IMG/VR virus record: IMGVR_UViG_3300042868_003087
Coordinates: 1 to 25,213 of that record
Direction: 5' to 3' (one strand)
Length of the DNA: 25,213 nt
Source: a virus
Shown here: piece after piece, positions 1-8,140 of the stretch
How the letters are laid out: each line of letters begins with the position of its first letter
Numbering within the stretch: the first letter of the stretch is position 1
Program-made: the position numbers and the translations under genes
Notes under the pieces: model-generated
What the model was told of the DNA's origin: nothing
Databases searched by the model: none
Seen by the model: the letters and a program-made list of their open reading frames with translations, nothing else

Positions 1-2
1 TT

Positions 3-707
3 ATTGACTTTAATCCAGACGCTGAGTTCTGGGTGCATGAAGACTATTTGAATAATCCGACCGCAAAGTTTATTTATTCCGACCACAGAAACAATCCCTT
101 TGTCCCGAATGAGAACAGAGCCGAAATCGAGGCGCTTAAAGACATCGACATTGAATTGTGGAAAGTCTATGCAAGGGGAATCACTGGACGCATTGAGGGG
201 CTTATTTACCGCAACTGGACGATTGGAAATAGTTTCCCAGATGTGGAGTTTGTTTATGGGTTGGACTTTGGATATAACCATCCCACGACACTGGTCAAAT
301 GTGGATGGGACGAAAACAAATTCTATTTAGAAGAGGTCATTTATGAAAGTGGATTGACAACGGCTGACTTAATAGCTAAAATGCAGAAATTAAACATTGG
401 TCAAAAGGAAATATTTGCCGATGCTGCGAGACCAGATACAATCGAGGAACTTTATAGGGCGGGATTTAACGTCTTTAGTGCAGACAAATCGGTTAAAGAT
501 GGGATTAACACACTAAAGGCAAAGCCAATCATTCTGGTTGACTCTCCAAATGGAGTCAAAGAGTTCAAAACGTATAAATGGAAAACAGATAAAAACGGCA
601 AAGCAATTGACGAGCCAGTCAAGTTCAATGATGACTTTTGCGATGCTGCCAGATACGGCATATTTAATGGCACAAAATCCCACACTAAAAAAATATCATG
701 GTTTTAG
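3..707 (+). CDS. terL: Terminase large subunit, C-terminal part (partial at 5' edge)
   Basis: This is the nuclease half of the DNA-packaging motor, which cuts the concatemer and pumps DNA through the portal. The reading frame is open from base 3, so the ATPase domain lies upstream of the window; the ATG at 33 is internal. The first residues (DFNP...EFWVHEDYL) match the linker after the ATPase domain in phage terminases. Three RNase H-like nuclease acidic motifs are visible: DFGYNHPTT (Asp codon at 264), IFADAARPDTIEEL (Asp at 420) and NDDFCDAARYG (Asp at 642). The frame ends normally and overlaps the next gene by 10 bases. Family assignment is by motif pattern and is firm; the subfamily is not determined. 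Confidence 0.9.
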   Translation: MDFNPDAEFWVHEDYLNNPTAKFIYSDHRNNPFVPNENRAEIEALKDIDIELWKVYARGITGRIEGLIYRNWTIGNSFPDVEFVYGLDFGYNHPTTLVKCGWDENKFYLEEVIYESGLTTADLIAKMQKLNIGQKEIFADAARPDTIEELYRAGFNVFSADKSVKDGINTLKAKPIILVDSPNGVKEFKTYKWKTDKNGKAIDEPVKFNDDFCDAARYGIFNGTKSHTKKISWF

Positions 708-1432
708 TTAACATCGACAAAGAATATCAGTTCCCTACGCAATTGGACGAAATCACATTGAGGCATTTCATCGACTTGCAAAACTTATTGCATGAGGAAA
801 AATACAACGAAGCGGTCATGCTTATATCTGGAATCAGTCCCGACATTTACGACAAAATCAGTTTAGAGGGAAAATTGGAGTTAACTGGATTGGCTCAGAT
901 GTTAGTCAATGGCGAAATTCTTATGGTTGGCGAGCGATTAGATTTATACGAAATCATGGCTTGTCCGATTGGACAATTTGAAGACTGGAAAGCAACCATT
1001 GCTGAATTTAAGGATTGCGAATGGAAAGCATTGCCGTTTTTATGCTTGTTAGAGACTGGCGATTATAACTATGACACCAGAACAAACAAGCGCTATTTAG
1101 AATATTTAAACTTGCCCGCATCTGTTGCACTTTTTTACCAAAACAAAGTGAATGAGCAGTTTGCAGATATGCACAATAAATTCTTACCTTTGTTTGAGAG
1201 CGAATTAGAGGACATTCAATTGGAAGCGGGAGTTCAAAGTCTTAATCAGTTTGGCGGATATGGCACATTGGTGCAATTGGCAGACGGGGTTTATAAAGAC
1301 ATTGAAGTCGTGAGCAAAACAAGCGTTGCTGAGGCATACACTTTTTTAACTTACAAGAAGATTGAAAGAACCTATTTGCAGAACTTAGAAAAATTGAGAC
1401 GTGAACAAATTAATCGAAATATTCAAGACTAA
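698..1432 (+). CDS. Probable tail assembly chaperone-like protein
   Basis: A 244-residue soluble, largely helical acidic protein whose start overlaps the terminase stop by 10 bases. Its C-terminal third (GGYGTLVQLADGVY, then TSVAEAYTFLTYKKIE) resembles the end of phage tail assembly chaperones, which load onto the tape measure protein during tail building, but this is a resemblance recognised by eye. The gene lies between the terminase and small neck/tail genes, which fits a morphogenesis role. No signal peptide or membrane segment is seen. The following gene begins inside its 3' end with a GTG codon, so the two are probably translationally coupled. A different structural role remains possible. 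Confidence 0.5.
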   Translation: MVLVNIDKEYQFPTQLDEITLRHFIDLQNLLHEEKYNEAVMLISGISPDIYDKISLEGKLELTGLAQMLVNGEILMVGERLDLYEIMACPIGQFEDWKATIAEFKDCEWKALPFLCLLETGDYNYDTRTNKRYLEYLNLPASVALFYQNKVNEQFADMHNKFLPLFESELEDIQLEAGVQSLNQFGGYGTLVQLADGVYKDIEVVSKTSVAEAYTFLTYKKIERTYLQNLEKLRREQINRNIQD

Positions 1433-1844
1433 AGCCGAGCAGACTTATGCTTTCGGCAATGGAACGTTTAACGAGTTAAATGCGCAATCGGACATAAAAT
1501 ATCCGCTTATCTGGATGCTATTTCCTTTGAGCGTAACTAACAACTCGACCAATAACATTATTGTGTCGCAGACGTATTCATTTAACTTGCAATTTCTAAC
1601 GTCTGGCTCACTTACAGATAAACAATCAAAAATAAATAATCATTTTGACCAGTTAAATAAAATCATGGTTGGATATATCCAGTCAATGCAAATAGAAAAT
1701 GAAGACTTAGAGAGGGACGCAATGACATTTGGACAAGCAACAATGATAAATAAAAAACAAGACAATGTGCATTATGGTTGGTCGGTTGCGGTATCGGTAA
1801 CGTTGCCAATTGATTCAAGTTTATGTTGTGATTTATTTGCATGA
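1401..1844 (+). CDS. Probable neck/tail completion protein
   Basis: A 147-residue protein read from a GTG at 1401; a TGA at 1395-1397 closes the frame just upstream, and no earlier start is possible. The sequence KYPLIWMLFP, a beta-rich middle, and a helix containing DKQSKINNHFDQLNKI match the pattern of small Bacteroidota phage proteins at the tail-terminator or tail-completion position, where a protein caps the tail tube and joins it to the head. The call rests on pattern and position between a chaperone-like gene and a gp10-like gene, not on a known domain. It overlaps its upstream neighbour by 32 bases and the next gene by 4. Confidence 0.45.
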   Translation: MNKLIEIFKTKAEQTYAFGNGTFNELNAQSDIKYPLIWMLFPLSVTNNSTNNIIVSQTYSFNLQFLTSGSLTDKQSKINNHFDQLNKIMVGYIQSMQIENEDLERDAMTFGQATMINKKQDNVHYGWSVAVSVTLPIDSSLCCDLFA

Positions 1845-2299
1845 TAGATTTAACGAACACACTGGCTGAATTTAACAAGCTGAATGAGGCGCTTGTAACT
1901 GCATTGAACAAAGCGGGGGCATTGTCTGACTCGCATGAAGTTGTTTTGAAAGTGGAAAATACAAGAAGTCAAGTGTCAATCATGGCGAATGATTATTGGT
2001 TTTGGCAAAATGATGGCAGGGGAATCACAAAAAATGGAAACTCTCCACCATTAGTTAGACCAAAAATTGATGAGTGGGTCAATAAGTTGCCAGATTGGTA
2101 TACCAAAAAAAAGGATGGCACACAAGGCAAGAAATTAACAAAGGCAGAGCAAGCATTTTTGGTTACAAGGAAAATACATAAAGAGGGATATAAGGGGAAT
2201 TTTTACGTTGACAAAACAATCCCAAATTTTGAGGCCGCAATAAATAAAGCGGTATTTGAGGACATACAAAACTATTTTAATAATGAGTTTAACTATTGA
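1841..2299 (+). CDS. HK97 gp10-like head-tail joining / minor tail protein (probable)
   Basis: A 152-residue basic protein starting with an ATGA overlap. It contains NDGRGITKNGNSPPLVRP, a loop of the sort seen in gp10-like neck proteins of Bacteroidota phages, then WVNKLPDWY and a helix AFLVTRKIHKEGYKGN, followed by a conserved-looking C-terminal helix. Proteins of this family sit in the connector between capsid and tail. Length is close to the usual 120-160 residues. Its position among small neck genes supports the call. The exact neck role cannot be fixed from sequence alone. Confidence 0.5.
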   Translation: MIDLTNTLAEFNKLNEALVTALNKAGALSDSHEVVLKVENTRSQVSIMANDYWFWQNDGRGITKNGNSPPLVRPKIDEWVNKLPDWYTKKKDGTQGKKLTKAEQAFLVTRKIHKEGYKGNFYVDKTIPNFEAAINKAVFEDIQNYFNNEFNY

Positions 2300-2945
2300 A
2301 GTTGAGCCGAGTTTAAATACGGCCGTTTACAATCCAGTGCGTTTCGAATTTAATTCGGACGTTACGTCTGACTATACAATCGGAGCAGAAACAGAAGCGG
2401 ATTTGGGTCTAACGAATAACAATGGTTATTTACAACTTGACTTTTCTTATCCGCATGGAATATTAGCAGGCGATTATATCAAAGTTTCACAGAATGGGGA
2501 CGTTGAGGCGTATAATGGCGTTTGGCTTGTAACATCTGTCGTGGGTGATAGCTTTACAATCAATGCTCCTTATGTTGGTGCAGGAGTTAGCAATGTTTGG
2601 TTTTATAAATATTATAAAAATTACAACGCAGTGATTCGTGTATTCGGATTTAACTATTGCGACAATGGATTCGAGGAACTTGCAAAAATAACTTTAAAGC
2701 CAACGTTTGTTTTAGGTTACTGCTATTTTATTATTGACATTGCAGACATCTTAAAGGATTACAATTCCGAGTGTAACGTTGTAACAGATGTAATATCTGG
2801 GGACTTGTTTCCTTTAATCAGTCCGCCAATTATTCAGAACAATTTAAAATCATATATTAGATATTACATTTCTTATGCTGAGGGATTCGACAATCCAGTT
2901 GGAAACGAGGCTCAGTATGAAGAGACAACACCAAGCGACTTATAA
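2283..2945 (+). CDS. Putative tail/baseplate structural protein
   Basis: An approximately 220-residue, beta-rich protein without membrane segments. I place the start at the ATG at 2283 rather than the upstream TTG at 2256, because the ATG sits behind the A/T-rich leader usual in this phage and overlaps the previous gene by only 17 bases. The composition, rich in Tyr, Asn, Asp and Val with short beta stretches, and the position directly before two further tail genes suggest a virion component. Its end (SPPIIQNNLKSYIRYYISYA) resembles the first half of the next protein's style, and the two may be interacting partners. No recognised domain. Confidence 0.5.
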   Translation: MSLTIEVEPSLNTAVYNPVRFEFNSDVTSDYTIGAETEADLGLTNNNGYLQLDFSYPHGILAGDYIKVSQNGDVEAYNGVWLVTSVVGDSFTINAPYVGAGVSNVWFYKYYKNYNAVIRVFGFNYCDNGFEELAKITLKPTFVLGYCYFIIDIADILKDYNSECNVVTDVISGDLFPLISPPIIQNNLKSYIRYYISYAEGFDNPVGNEAQYEETTPSDL

Positions 2946-2948
2946 GAT

Positions 2949-3755
2949 ATGCCAACAGAATATTATACATCCAACGCAGCGTTGCAATATAACGTAACAA
3001 ATGATTTAACAGATTATATGTTGAATGACACTGGCGTAACTGGCAAGAAGTTTTTAACAGAAGCGCCATTGACTAAGGTATTAACAGAGAATGAATTGTC
3101 TGCGCTTTATTTCCTTTGCAATGACACCAATTTTGTTGCATCTGCTCAATATTCTTATTATAATGCAAGTGGAACATTATTATCGGAAACAACAAACAAT
3201 CTATACTATTCAAGTTTAACATTATATCACAACGCTATTCCAGTTAATTGGACTGGAGTCAATCCATTGGCGGTTAAAATGAGAGTGCGAATAATTAGAG
3301 CAGTGGGTGGCGTTTCAATTACTGAGGAGCGTTTTTATATTAGAGACCAGAACGTTTATTGCAATGAAAAACAAGTAAACTGGTTAAACAAGTTGGGCGG
3401 TTATGATAGCTTTATGTTCACTGCGGGTCAAGAAACGGCCATCAATGTGAGACGTGAGAATCCGATTGAGTTTAGCATGGCAACAAATTTTGAGTCGCCA
3501 AATAGAATCAATGGCTATCGCTCGCATTCATCTGTTGAGTCGCTAAGTTTAGCAACCAGAGTTGACACAAAAGAGACGGCAGACTGGTTAAAACGTGAAT
3601 TGATTGACTCAATTGATGTTTACGTTGTGAACGATTTGACTTATGTCCCAGTGAATGTCAAAAATTCATCTGTTGTTTACGATACATGGTCAAAAGATTT
3701 CATTGTGAAGTTCCAATTTGAATATGCTTTTCCAATTAACATCCAAACACGATAA
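2949..3755 (+). CDS. Putative tail structural protein
   Basis: A 268-residue beta-rich protein. The segment NWLNKLGGYDSFMF is a pattern I associate with structural proteins of Bacteroidota siphoviruses, and the C-terminal region (YDTWSKDFIVKFQFEYA) looks like a beta-sandwich strand set. The gene ends immediately before the start of the next gene (stop 3753-3755, ATG 3756), which implies translational coupling and similar expression. A distal-tail or baseplate role is likely from its place just before the large tail-hub gene, but this is inference. Confidence 0.5.
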   Translation: MPTEYYTSNAALQYNVTNDLTDYMLNDTGVTGKKFLTEAPLTKVLTENELSALYFLCNDTNFVASAQYSYYNASGTLLSETTNNLYYSSLTLYHNAIPVNWTGVNPLAVKMRVRIIRAVGGVSITEERFYIRDQNVYCNEKQVNWLNKLGGYDSFMFTAGQETAINVRRENPIEFSMATNFESPNRINGYRSHSSVESLSLATRVDTKETADWLKRELIDSIDVYVVNDLTYVPVNVKNSSVVYDTWSKDFIVKFQFEYAFPINIQTR

Positions 3756-5954
3756 ATGGAATATACAGAAATTATAATTGACGATTTATACCAATTGGAG
3801 TTGGGCGACAAAGCCGTTTTAATTCCGATGACATATGAATTGATTGATATTAAGGACTTGAATAGACGTTCGGGGTCTAAGACAAAAACAATTGTCATCC
3901 CCAGAACAAAACAAAATGATAAAATATTCGGATTTGCTTTCAATATCAATGCAAAAAATGCTTTTGATAAATACACACAAAGAAAAATTCGCATCCAAAA
4001 GAATAGCCAAGTGTTATTTAATGGACTTTGCAGGTTAACTGAGGTAACAAACGACACAATTTCGTTTTATGCCTTTGCTGAGTTGAGCAAGCTAAAGGAA
4101 ATATTTGGCACAAGGTCATTAAATGACATCAATCTGGATGACTTAGACCATACTTGGGACGCAACAATATTTGACACATGGAATGGGACTTATCCGTCTG
4201 GCGTTCCTGCGGATTATTTTTATCCAATGATTGATTATGGGCAATTTAACAACAGACCGCCTGCAAACAATCCAGAAACAACAGACGTTTTTATAACCGA
4301 TTTATATCCTGCTCTTTATTTAAAGCGTGCAATCAAACAAATTTGTATTGATAATGGCTACACATTAAAGACAACATTCTTTGATGACTATAATACAAGC
4401 AAATTATTGATTCCGTTTAGCAATGCGCAGTTTATCCATTCAAATAAATACCTAATTAAGACAGATGGCTTTTCTGGGAATAGACCAGAAACGTCTCCTT
4501 ATGCTTTGCCATCGAGTTTGATTCAATATATCGTGCCAATTACGCAGGAAATATATGACCCATTAAGTCAATTTACATCCAATGAGTTTACATCGGTAAC
4601 AAATCAAAACGTTGACGTTAATATTTCTGGTTTTGTTGATACGTTGGGAACTTATGGAGTGCCTAAAGTATTTGACATTAAATTGCAGTATTATAATAGT
4701 GGAACGGCTACATGGTCGGATGTGATTGTTAAAGATTATGGCCAAATTGCAAACGCAGTTCCATTCGAAATTAAAACGAGCGTTGCATTATTCACTGGAG
4801 ACAAGTTGAGATTTGTGGCGACCAGATATGCAGTTCAATCTGGCGGGTCTGAAATTTTAATTTATCCGAACGTTTATACGATTTATCCAAAAGACGTTAA
4901 GTTAAATATTGCGCAAGGGGAAATTGTCCAAATGTCACCAAATTTACCAAACATAAAGCAGTCAGATTTATTTCAGTGGTGCTATAAAATGTTCAACTGG
5001 GTAATTGTTGTCGATGACAATAAAGGGCAAATAGAAATAAGCACATATGATTTGTTTTATCAAAATGGCGGACAAAAAGATTTCAGCGAAAAATTGAGTT
5101 TGAATCCCAGTCCAGTTATTAACTATCAACCGACAAACTTTTCACGCAAATATGATTTTGCTTATAAGCATGACGAAAAAGATTATTGGTTAACCAGATA
5201 CGATTTAAAACAAACAACCGACCAACCATACAGATATGGAGACGGACAATATTATTTGACACCAGAGGGCGAGGCTATGTTAATTGGTGAGGTTGGATTC
5301 TCTCCGACTATCATTGAAAAGTCATGGAATGGAAACACGCCAGACTATATTTATTTGCCAACGATGTTGGACATTGCAGAGCCAACAATATTAAACACGC
5401 AACATGAGCCGAGAATATTAATCAATGGCGGACTTGTAACGATTGACACATTATCAGATGGCTTGTATTCTGTTTTAAATGTCGAGGGTTTTGGCGTTAC
5501 TGGAAGCGTTCCATTATGCTATTTCCAGAAAAGAAAATATAATGAAAGTGGCATTGACGCATTTGAATTGAACTTGGCATTTAGCACACCAAATGAGGTT
5601 TTGAATATGCCTAAAAATTTGATTGATACCTATTATAAATCAGCAATTGATTCGCTTTCGGTATCTGCTCAAGTTACGGCATACTTTAAATTGAGTGGCA
5701 AAGATATTACAGAATTAGATTTTGCAGAACTCTGGTATATTTCGTATTTTAGTGCGATTTTTAGACTTAACAGAATTGTGGACTATAATCCAAATTCATT
5801 AGGTTTAACAAAAGTGGAATTGATAAACGTGGGAGTATTGGACAGAACACCAGATGAGTTTGGAATAATTGAGCCAGTAACAGAATACACATATCTGGAC
5901 ACAGAAATTTTAGAAGACATAATTACAGAAAACAATAACGACATAATAATTTAA
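3756..5954 (+). CDS. Large tail / baseplate hub protein (probable)
   Basis: A 732-residue protein, second largest here. The N-terminal 110 residues hold a pattern recurring in phage tail-tip proteins: KTKTIVIPRTKQNDKIFG, then KYTQRKIRIQKNSQVLFNGL, that is a lead-in strand, a basic loop and a beta-sandwich comparable to distal-tail or hub domains. The middle has Trp/Tyr/Asn-rich surface sequence (FDTWNGTYPSGVPADYFYP) suggestive of carbohydrate contact, and around residue 405 KQSDLFQWCYKMFNWVIVVD, typical of tail-hub proteins. It lies directly before the fibre gene, so an adhesion-apparatus role is a reasonable inference. No enzymatic motif was seen. Confidence 0.6.
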   Translation: MEYTEIIIDDLYQLELGDKAVLIPMTYELIDIKDLNRRSGSKTKTIVIPRTKQNDKIFGFAFNINAKNAFDKYTQRKIRIQKNSQVLFNGLCRLTEVTNDTISFYAFAELSKLKEIFGTRSLNDINLDDLDHTWDATIFDTWNGTYPSGVPADYFYPMIDYGQFNNRPPANNPETTDVFITDLYPALYLKRAIKQICIDNGYTLKTTFFDDYNTSKLLIPFSNAQFIHSNKYLIKTDGFSGNRPETSPYALPSSLIQYIVPITQEIYDPLSQFTSNEFTSVTNQNVDVNISGFVDTLGTYGVPKVFDIKLQYYNSGTATWSDVIVKDYGQIANAVPFEIKTSVALFTGDKLRFVATRYAVQSGGSEILIYPNVYTIYPKDVKLNIAQGEIVQMSPNLPNIKQSDLFQWCYKMFNWVIVVDDNKGQIEISTYDLFYQNGGQKDFSEKLSLNPSPVINYQPTNFSRKYDFAYKHDEKDYWLTRYDLKQTTDQPYRYGDGQYYLTPEGEAMLIGEVGFSPTIIEKSWNGNTPDYIYLPTMLDIAEPTILNTQHEPRILINGGLVTIDTLSDGLYSVLNVEGFGVTGSVPLCYFQKRKYNESGIDAFELNLAFSTPNEVLNMPKNLIDTYYKSAIDSLSVSAQVTAYFKLSGKDITELDFAELWYISYFSAIFRLNRIVDYNPNSLGLTKVELINVGVLDRTPDEFGIIEPVTEYTYLDTEILEDIITENNNDIII

Positions 5955-5960
5955 AAAAAA

Positions 5961-7736
5961 ATGGCAAAGAAAAAAATAAGCGGACTGCCTGCGGGTAGCG
6001 CTCTAAATGGAACTGAGTTAGTGCCTATCGTTCAGGCAGGAACAACAAAAAGAATCACAACGCAAGACATTGCAAATTTGAGTAATGCAATTGATGTTGA
6101 TGGTAGTGGCACAATTAATAGACTTGCAAAATTTACTGCAACCTCAACAATTGGAGATAGTGCATTTTTTGATGACGGCACAAATCAGGGAACTGAAACG
6201 ACAACTGCGATTAATCGTTTTATCATGTCTGCAAATGCTTCGATTGCAAAAATCTTTTCATTCAGAAGTGGGAATTTGCCTCGATGGGCATTTCGTGTGG
6301 ATGGAACTGAAAGTGGCGCAAATGCGGGAGCAGATTTGGCGATAAGAAGATATGACGATGCGGGAACTTTTATTGATGCTCCAATGACAATGGATAGGTC
6401 GGACGGCACAATAAGTGTTTTAAAAGATGCAACAATCAATGGAGTGGCAGTTGGTCGAGGTGCAGGAAGTATTGCAAGTAATACTGCATTTGGTCAAAGT
6501 GCTTTAATTGCAAATACAATTGGAACAAATAACACTGCTATTGGCGTTTCAGCTTTAACGGCAAACACAACGGCAGTAAATAACACCGCAATTGGAAGTG
6601 GGGCATTAGTTACAAATATTAGTGGAAACAATAACACTGCAATTGGAACATCTGCTTTATCTGCAAACACCTCAGCTAATAACACTGCAATTGGTCGATT
6701 GTGTCTCACATCAAATTCAACTGGAACTGCAAACACCGCAGTCGGCGTAAGTGCTTTACAATCTAATACACAATCAAATAACACTGCGATTGGTTTTGAA
6801 GCAGGAAAAGCAAATACAAGTGGAACTTTAACTGCAATAGGTTTTCAAGCATTATTAGCAAATACAAGTGGCGGCGCAAACACTGGAATTGGCTCAACAT
6901 CTTTAGGAAGCAACACAACTGGTGGCTCAAATACTGCAATCGGAAGTGGTGCTATGTTTGGGAATGTTGCAGGAAATAATAATACTGCAATGGGTTTAAA
7001 TGCTTTGCGTTCAAATAATGCAAGCAATAATGTTGCAGTTGGTTTTGACGCTGCTTTTTCAAATTCAAGTGGAACTTTAACTGCTATTGGTTATCAATCA
7101 TTAAGAGCAAACACAACTGGAACAAATAATACTGCATTAGGAGATAGAGCATTAACCGCAAACACAACTGGTATAACAAATACTGCTATTGGTCAAGCTG
7201 CATTATTTACAAATATTATAGGTAATAACAACACTGCTGTTGGAACAAGTGCTTTATTTGCAAACACTGGGTCTTCAAATACTGCTATTGGTTCAAGTGC
7301 TTTGCTAAACAACACCGCAGGAAATAACACCGCCGTAGGCTTTGAGGCTGCAAGTGGAAATACAACATCAACTGGAAACACTGCTATTGGTTATCAATCG
7401 TTAAAAGCATCTAACGGAGCAAATAACACCGCATTGGGATTACAATCTTTGCTTGTAAATACAACTGGTAGTCAAAACACTGCGATTGGACAAGTATCAT
7501 TAAGTGCCAATACAACTGGCTCGAATATTAGTGCTTTAGGCTACAATACGCAAAGTGGTAATTTTAGTGGAAGTATTATTTTGGGAGCAAACGCAGTTTC
7601 AACCGCAAATAATCAATTTGTTGTTGGTAGTTCGACAACAAATGCAGGAGCAGTAGCAACAGAAGTTTTAGTTTCAGATAGAAGTTGGGCAGTATTAATT
7701 AATGGAACGGCATATAAAATTTTAATGAAAGCATAA
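5961..7736 (+). CDS. Tail fibre protein with beta-roll repeats
   Basis: A 591-residue fibre. Residues 1-40 (KKISGLPAGSALNGTELVPI, then QAGTTKRITTQDI) form the usual short anchoring module of phage fibres. Residues about 50-170 form a beta-rich shoulder. Residues about 174-548 are some 22 tandem turns of the type NNTAIGxxALxxNTxG, like YadA/Hep_Hag head repeats that build trimeric left-handed beta rolls. The last 42 residues (from NNQFVVGSSTT to ILMKA) probably form the tip or trimerisation cap. There is no S74 peptidase domain and no obvious intramolecular chaperone. It likely binds the host surface receptor. The start follows a poly-A leader, and the stop overlaps the next ATG (TAATG). Confidence 0.85.
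   Translation: MAKKKISGLPAGSALNGTELVPIVQAGTTKRITTQDIANLSNAIDVDGSGTINRLAKFTATSTIGDSAFFDDGTNQGTETTTAINRFIMSANASIAKIFSFRSGNLPRWAFRVDGTESGANAGADLAIRRYDDAGTFIDAPMTMDRSDGTISVLKDATINGVAVGRGAGSIASNTAFGQSALIANTIGTNNTAIGVSALTANTTAVNNTAIGSGALVTNISGNNNTAIGTSALSANTSANNTAIGRLCLTSNSTGTANTAVGVSALQSNTQSNNTAIGFEAGKANTSGTLTAIGFQALLANTSGGANTGIGSTSLGSNTTGGSNTAIGSGAMFGNVAGNNNTAMGLNALRSNNASNNVAVGFDAAFSNSSGTLTAIGYQSLRANTTGTNNTALGDRALTANTTGITNTAIGQAALFTNIIGNNNTAVGTSALFANTGSSNTAIGSSALLNNTAGNNTAVGFEAASGNTTSTGNTAIGYQSLKASNGANNTALGLQSLLVNTTGSQNTAIGQVSLSANTTGSNISALGYNTQSGNFSGSIILGANAVSTANNQFVVGSSTTNAGAVATEVLVSDRSWAVLINGTAYKILMKA
6480..7604 (+). repeat. Coding repeats of the fibre beta roll, with a higher-order pattern
   Basis: About 22 units of 14-19 codons, core NNTAIG followed by xxAL and xxNTxG. 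Units have diverged at DNA level through synonymous change, so they are old or under protein-level selection. A longer pattern is superimposed: a block of the form ALxTNxxGNNNTAxG is seen near 6600, 6946 and 7197, and each block is followed within a few units by NNxAxGFxA. That implies duplication of multi-turn modules as well as single turns. Confidence 0.85.
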
Positions 7737-7945
7737 TGGAATCAATAGAAATAACACCAGAACAAATTGCCCAGAATTATTCTGCGGCAATGGATAGCGT
7801 TAACCTTATCACTGAGTTAAGAACAAAAGAAACTTTGACTGAAGAGGATGAGCAAACAATTCAAAGAAATGTTGAGCATTTGGAAATTATGTTGGCCAAA
7901 GATTATTGGACAAATGAAGATTTAACACCTTTAAAAATAAAATAA
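7736..7945 (+). CDS. Small acidic protein downstream of fibre, unknown function
   Basis: A 69-residue acidic protein, predicted helical, with many Glu/Thr/Ile residues (TPEQIAQNYSAAMDSVNLI, then LTEEDEQTIQRNVEHLEIML). It starts in a TAATG overlap with the fibre stop and ends in another TAATG, so it is tightly coupled to both neighbours. Small helical proteins placed just after fibres can be fibre-assembly chaperones; that role here is a guess from position. No signal peptide or membrane segment. Confidence 0.6.
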   Translation: MESIEITPEQIAQNYSAAMDSVNLITELRTKETLTEEDEQTIQRNVEHLEIMLAKDYWTNEDLTPLKIK

Positions 7946-8097
7946 TGGACAATAAGTTAGCAAAACAAATCGTAAAAGAGGCATTGAATTTAGCAATCGC
8001 AAAAGGTTGTTTTAATTTAGCAGAGGTTTCAAGCATCGTGAAAGCAATTGAGTTTTTAGATGAGCAACCAGATGTTGAATTTGGTAAAGTGGAATAA
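7945..8097 (+). CDS. Small 50-residue protein, unknown function
   Basis: A short gene of 50 codons plus stop, beginning MDNKLAKQIVKEALNLAIAK and containing GCFNLAEVSSIVKAIEFLDE. It is predicted to be two amphipathic helices with an acidic end. The ATG overlaps the preceding stop (TAATG) and the frame ends just before the hairpin at 8104. The coupled arrangement and protein-like composition make it a credible gene. It may act with the preceding small protein in fibre or tape-measure assembly, but nothing in the sequence shows this. Confidence 0.6.
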   Translation: MDNKLAKQIVKEALNLAIAKGCFNLAEVSSIVKAIEFLDEQPDVEFGKVE

Positions 8098-8103
8098 TTT
8101 AAC

Positions 8104-8125
8104 GGCGGTCGGGAAACTGGCCGCC
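8104..8125 (+). promoter_or_regulatory. GC-rich hairpin with GAAA tetraloop before the tape measure gene
   Basis: The 22 bases form a 9-pair stem (GGCGGTCGG against CTGGCCGCC, with two G-T wobbles in DNA terms) closed by a GAAA loop, which is a GNRA tetraloop. It is conspicuously GC-rich in AT-rich surroundings and sits 15 bases before the ATG at 8141. No T run follows, so it is not a standard terminator. It could be an RNA processing or stability element, a partial attenuator, or a translational control site. Confidence 0.6.
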
Positions 8126-8140
8126 ATTTAAACAAAGGAA

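Noticed and set aside
1398-1432. Programmed frameshift joining the chaperone-like gene with the next gene
   Set aside because: The required shift is +1, no convincing slippery heptamer or downstream stem was seen, and the second frame has its own GTG start with a stop just before it.
2256-2282. TTG start for the tail gene
   Set aside because: It lies deep inside the previous gene and an ATG with a better leader follows at 2283.
6185-7381. Series of minus-strand open frames over the fibre gene
   Set aside because: They arise from the repetitive NNTAIG coding DNA read backwards, giving low-complexity Ala/Pro/Val proteins without starts or leaders of their own.
6480-7604. Possible CRISPR array
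   Set aside because: The repeats vary in DNA, lie wholly in frame inside a gene, and have no fixed-length unique spacers.
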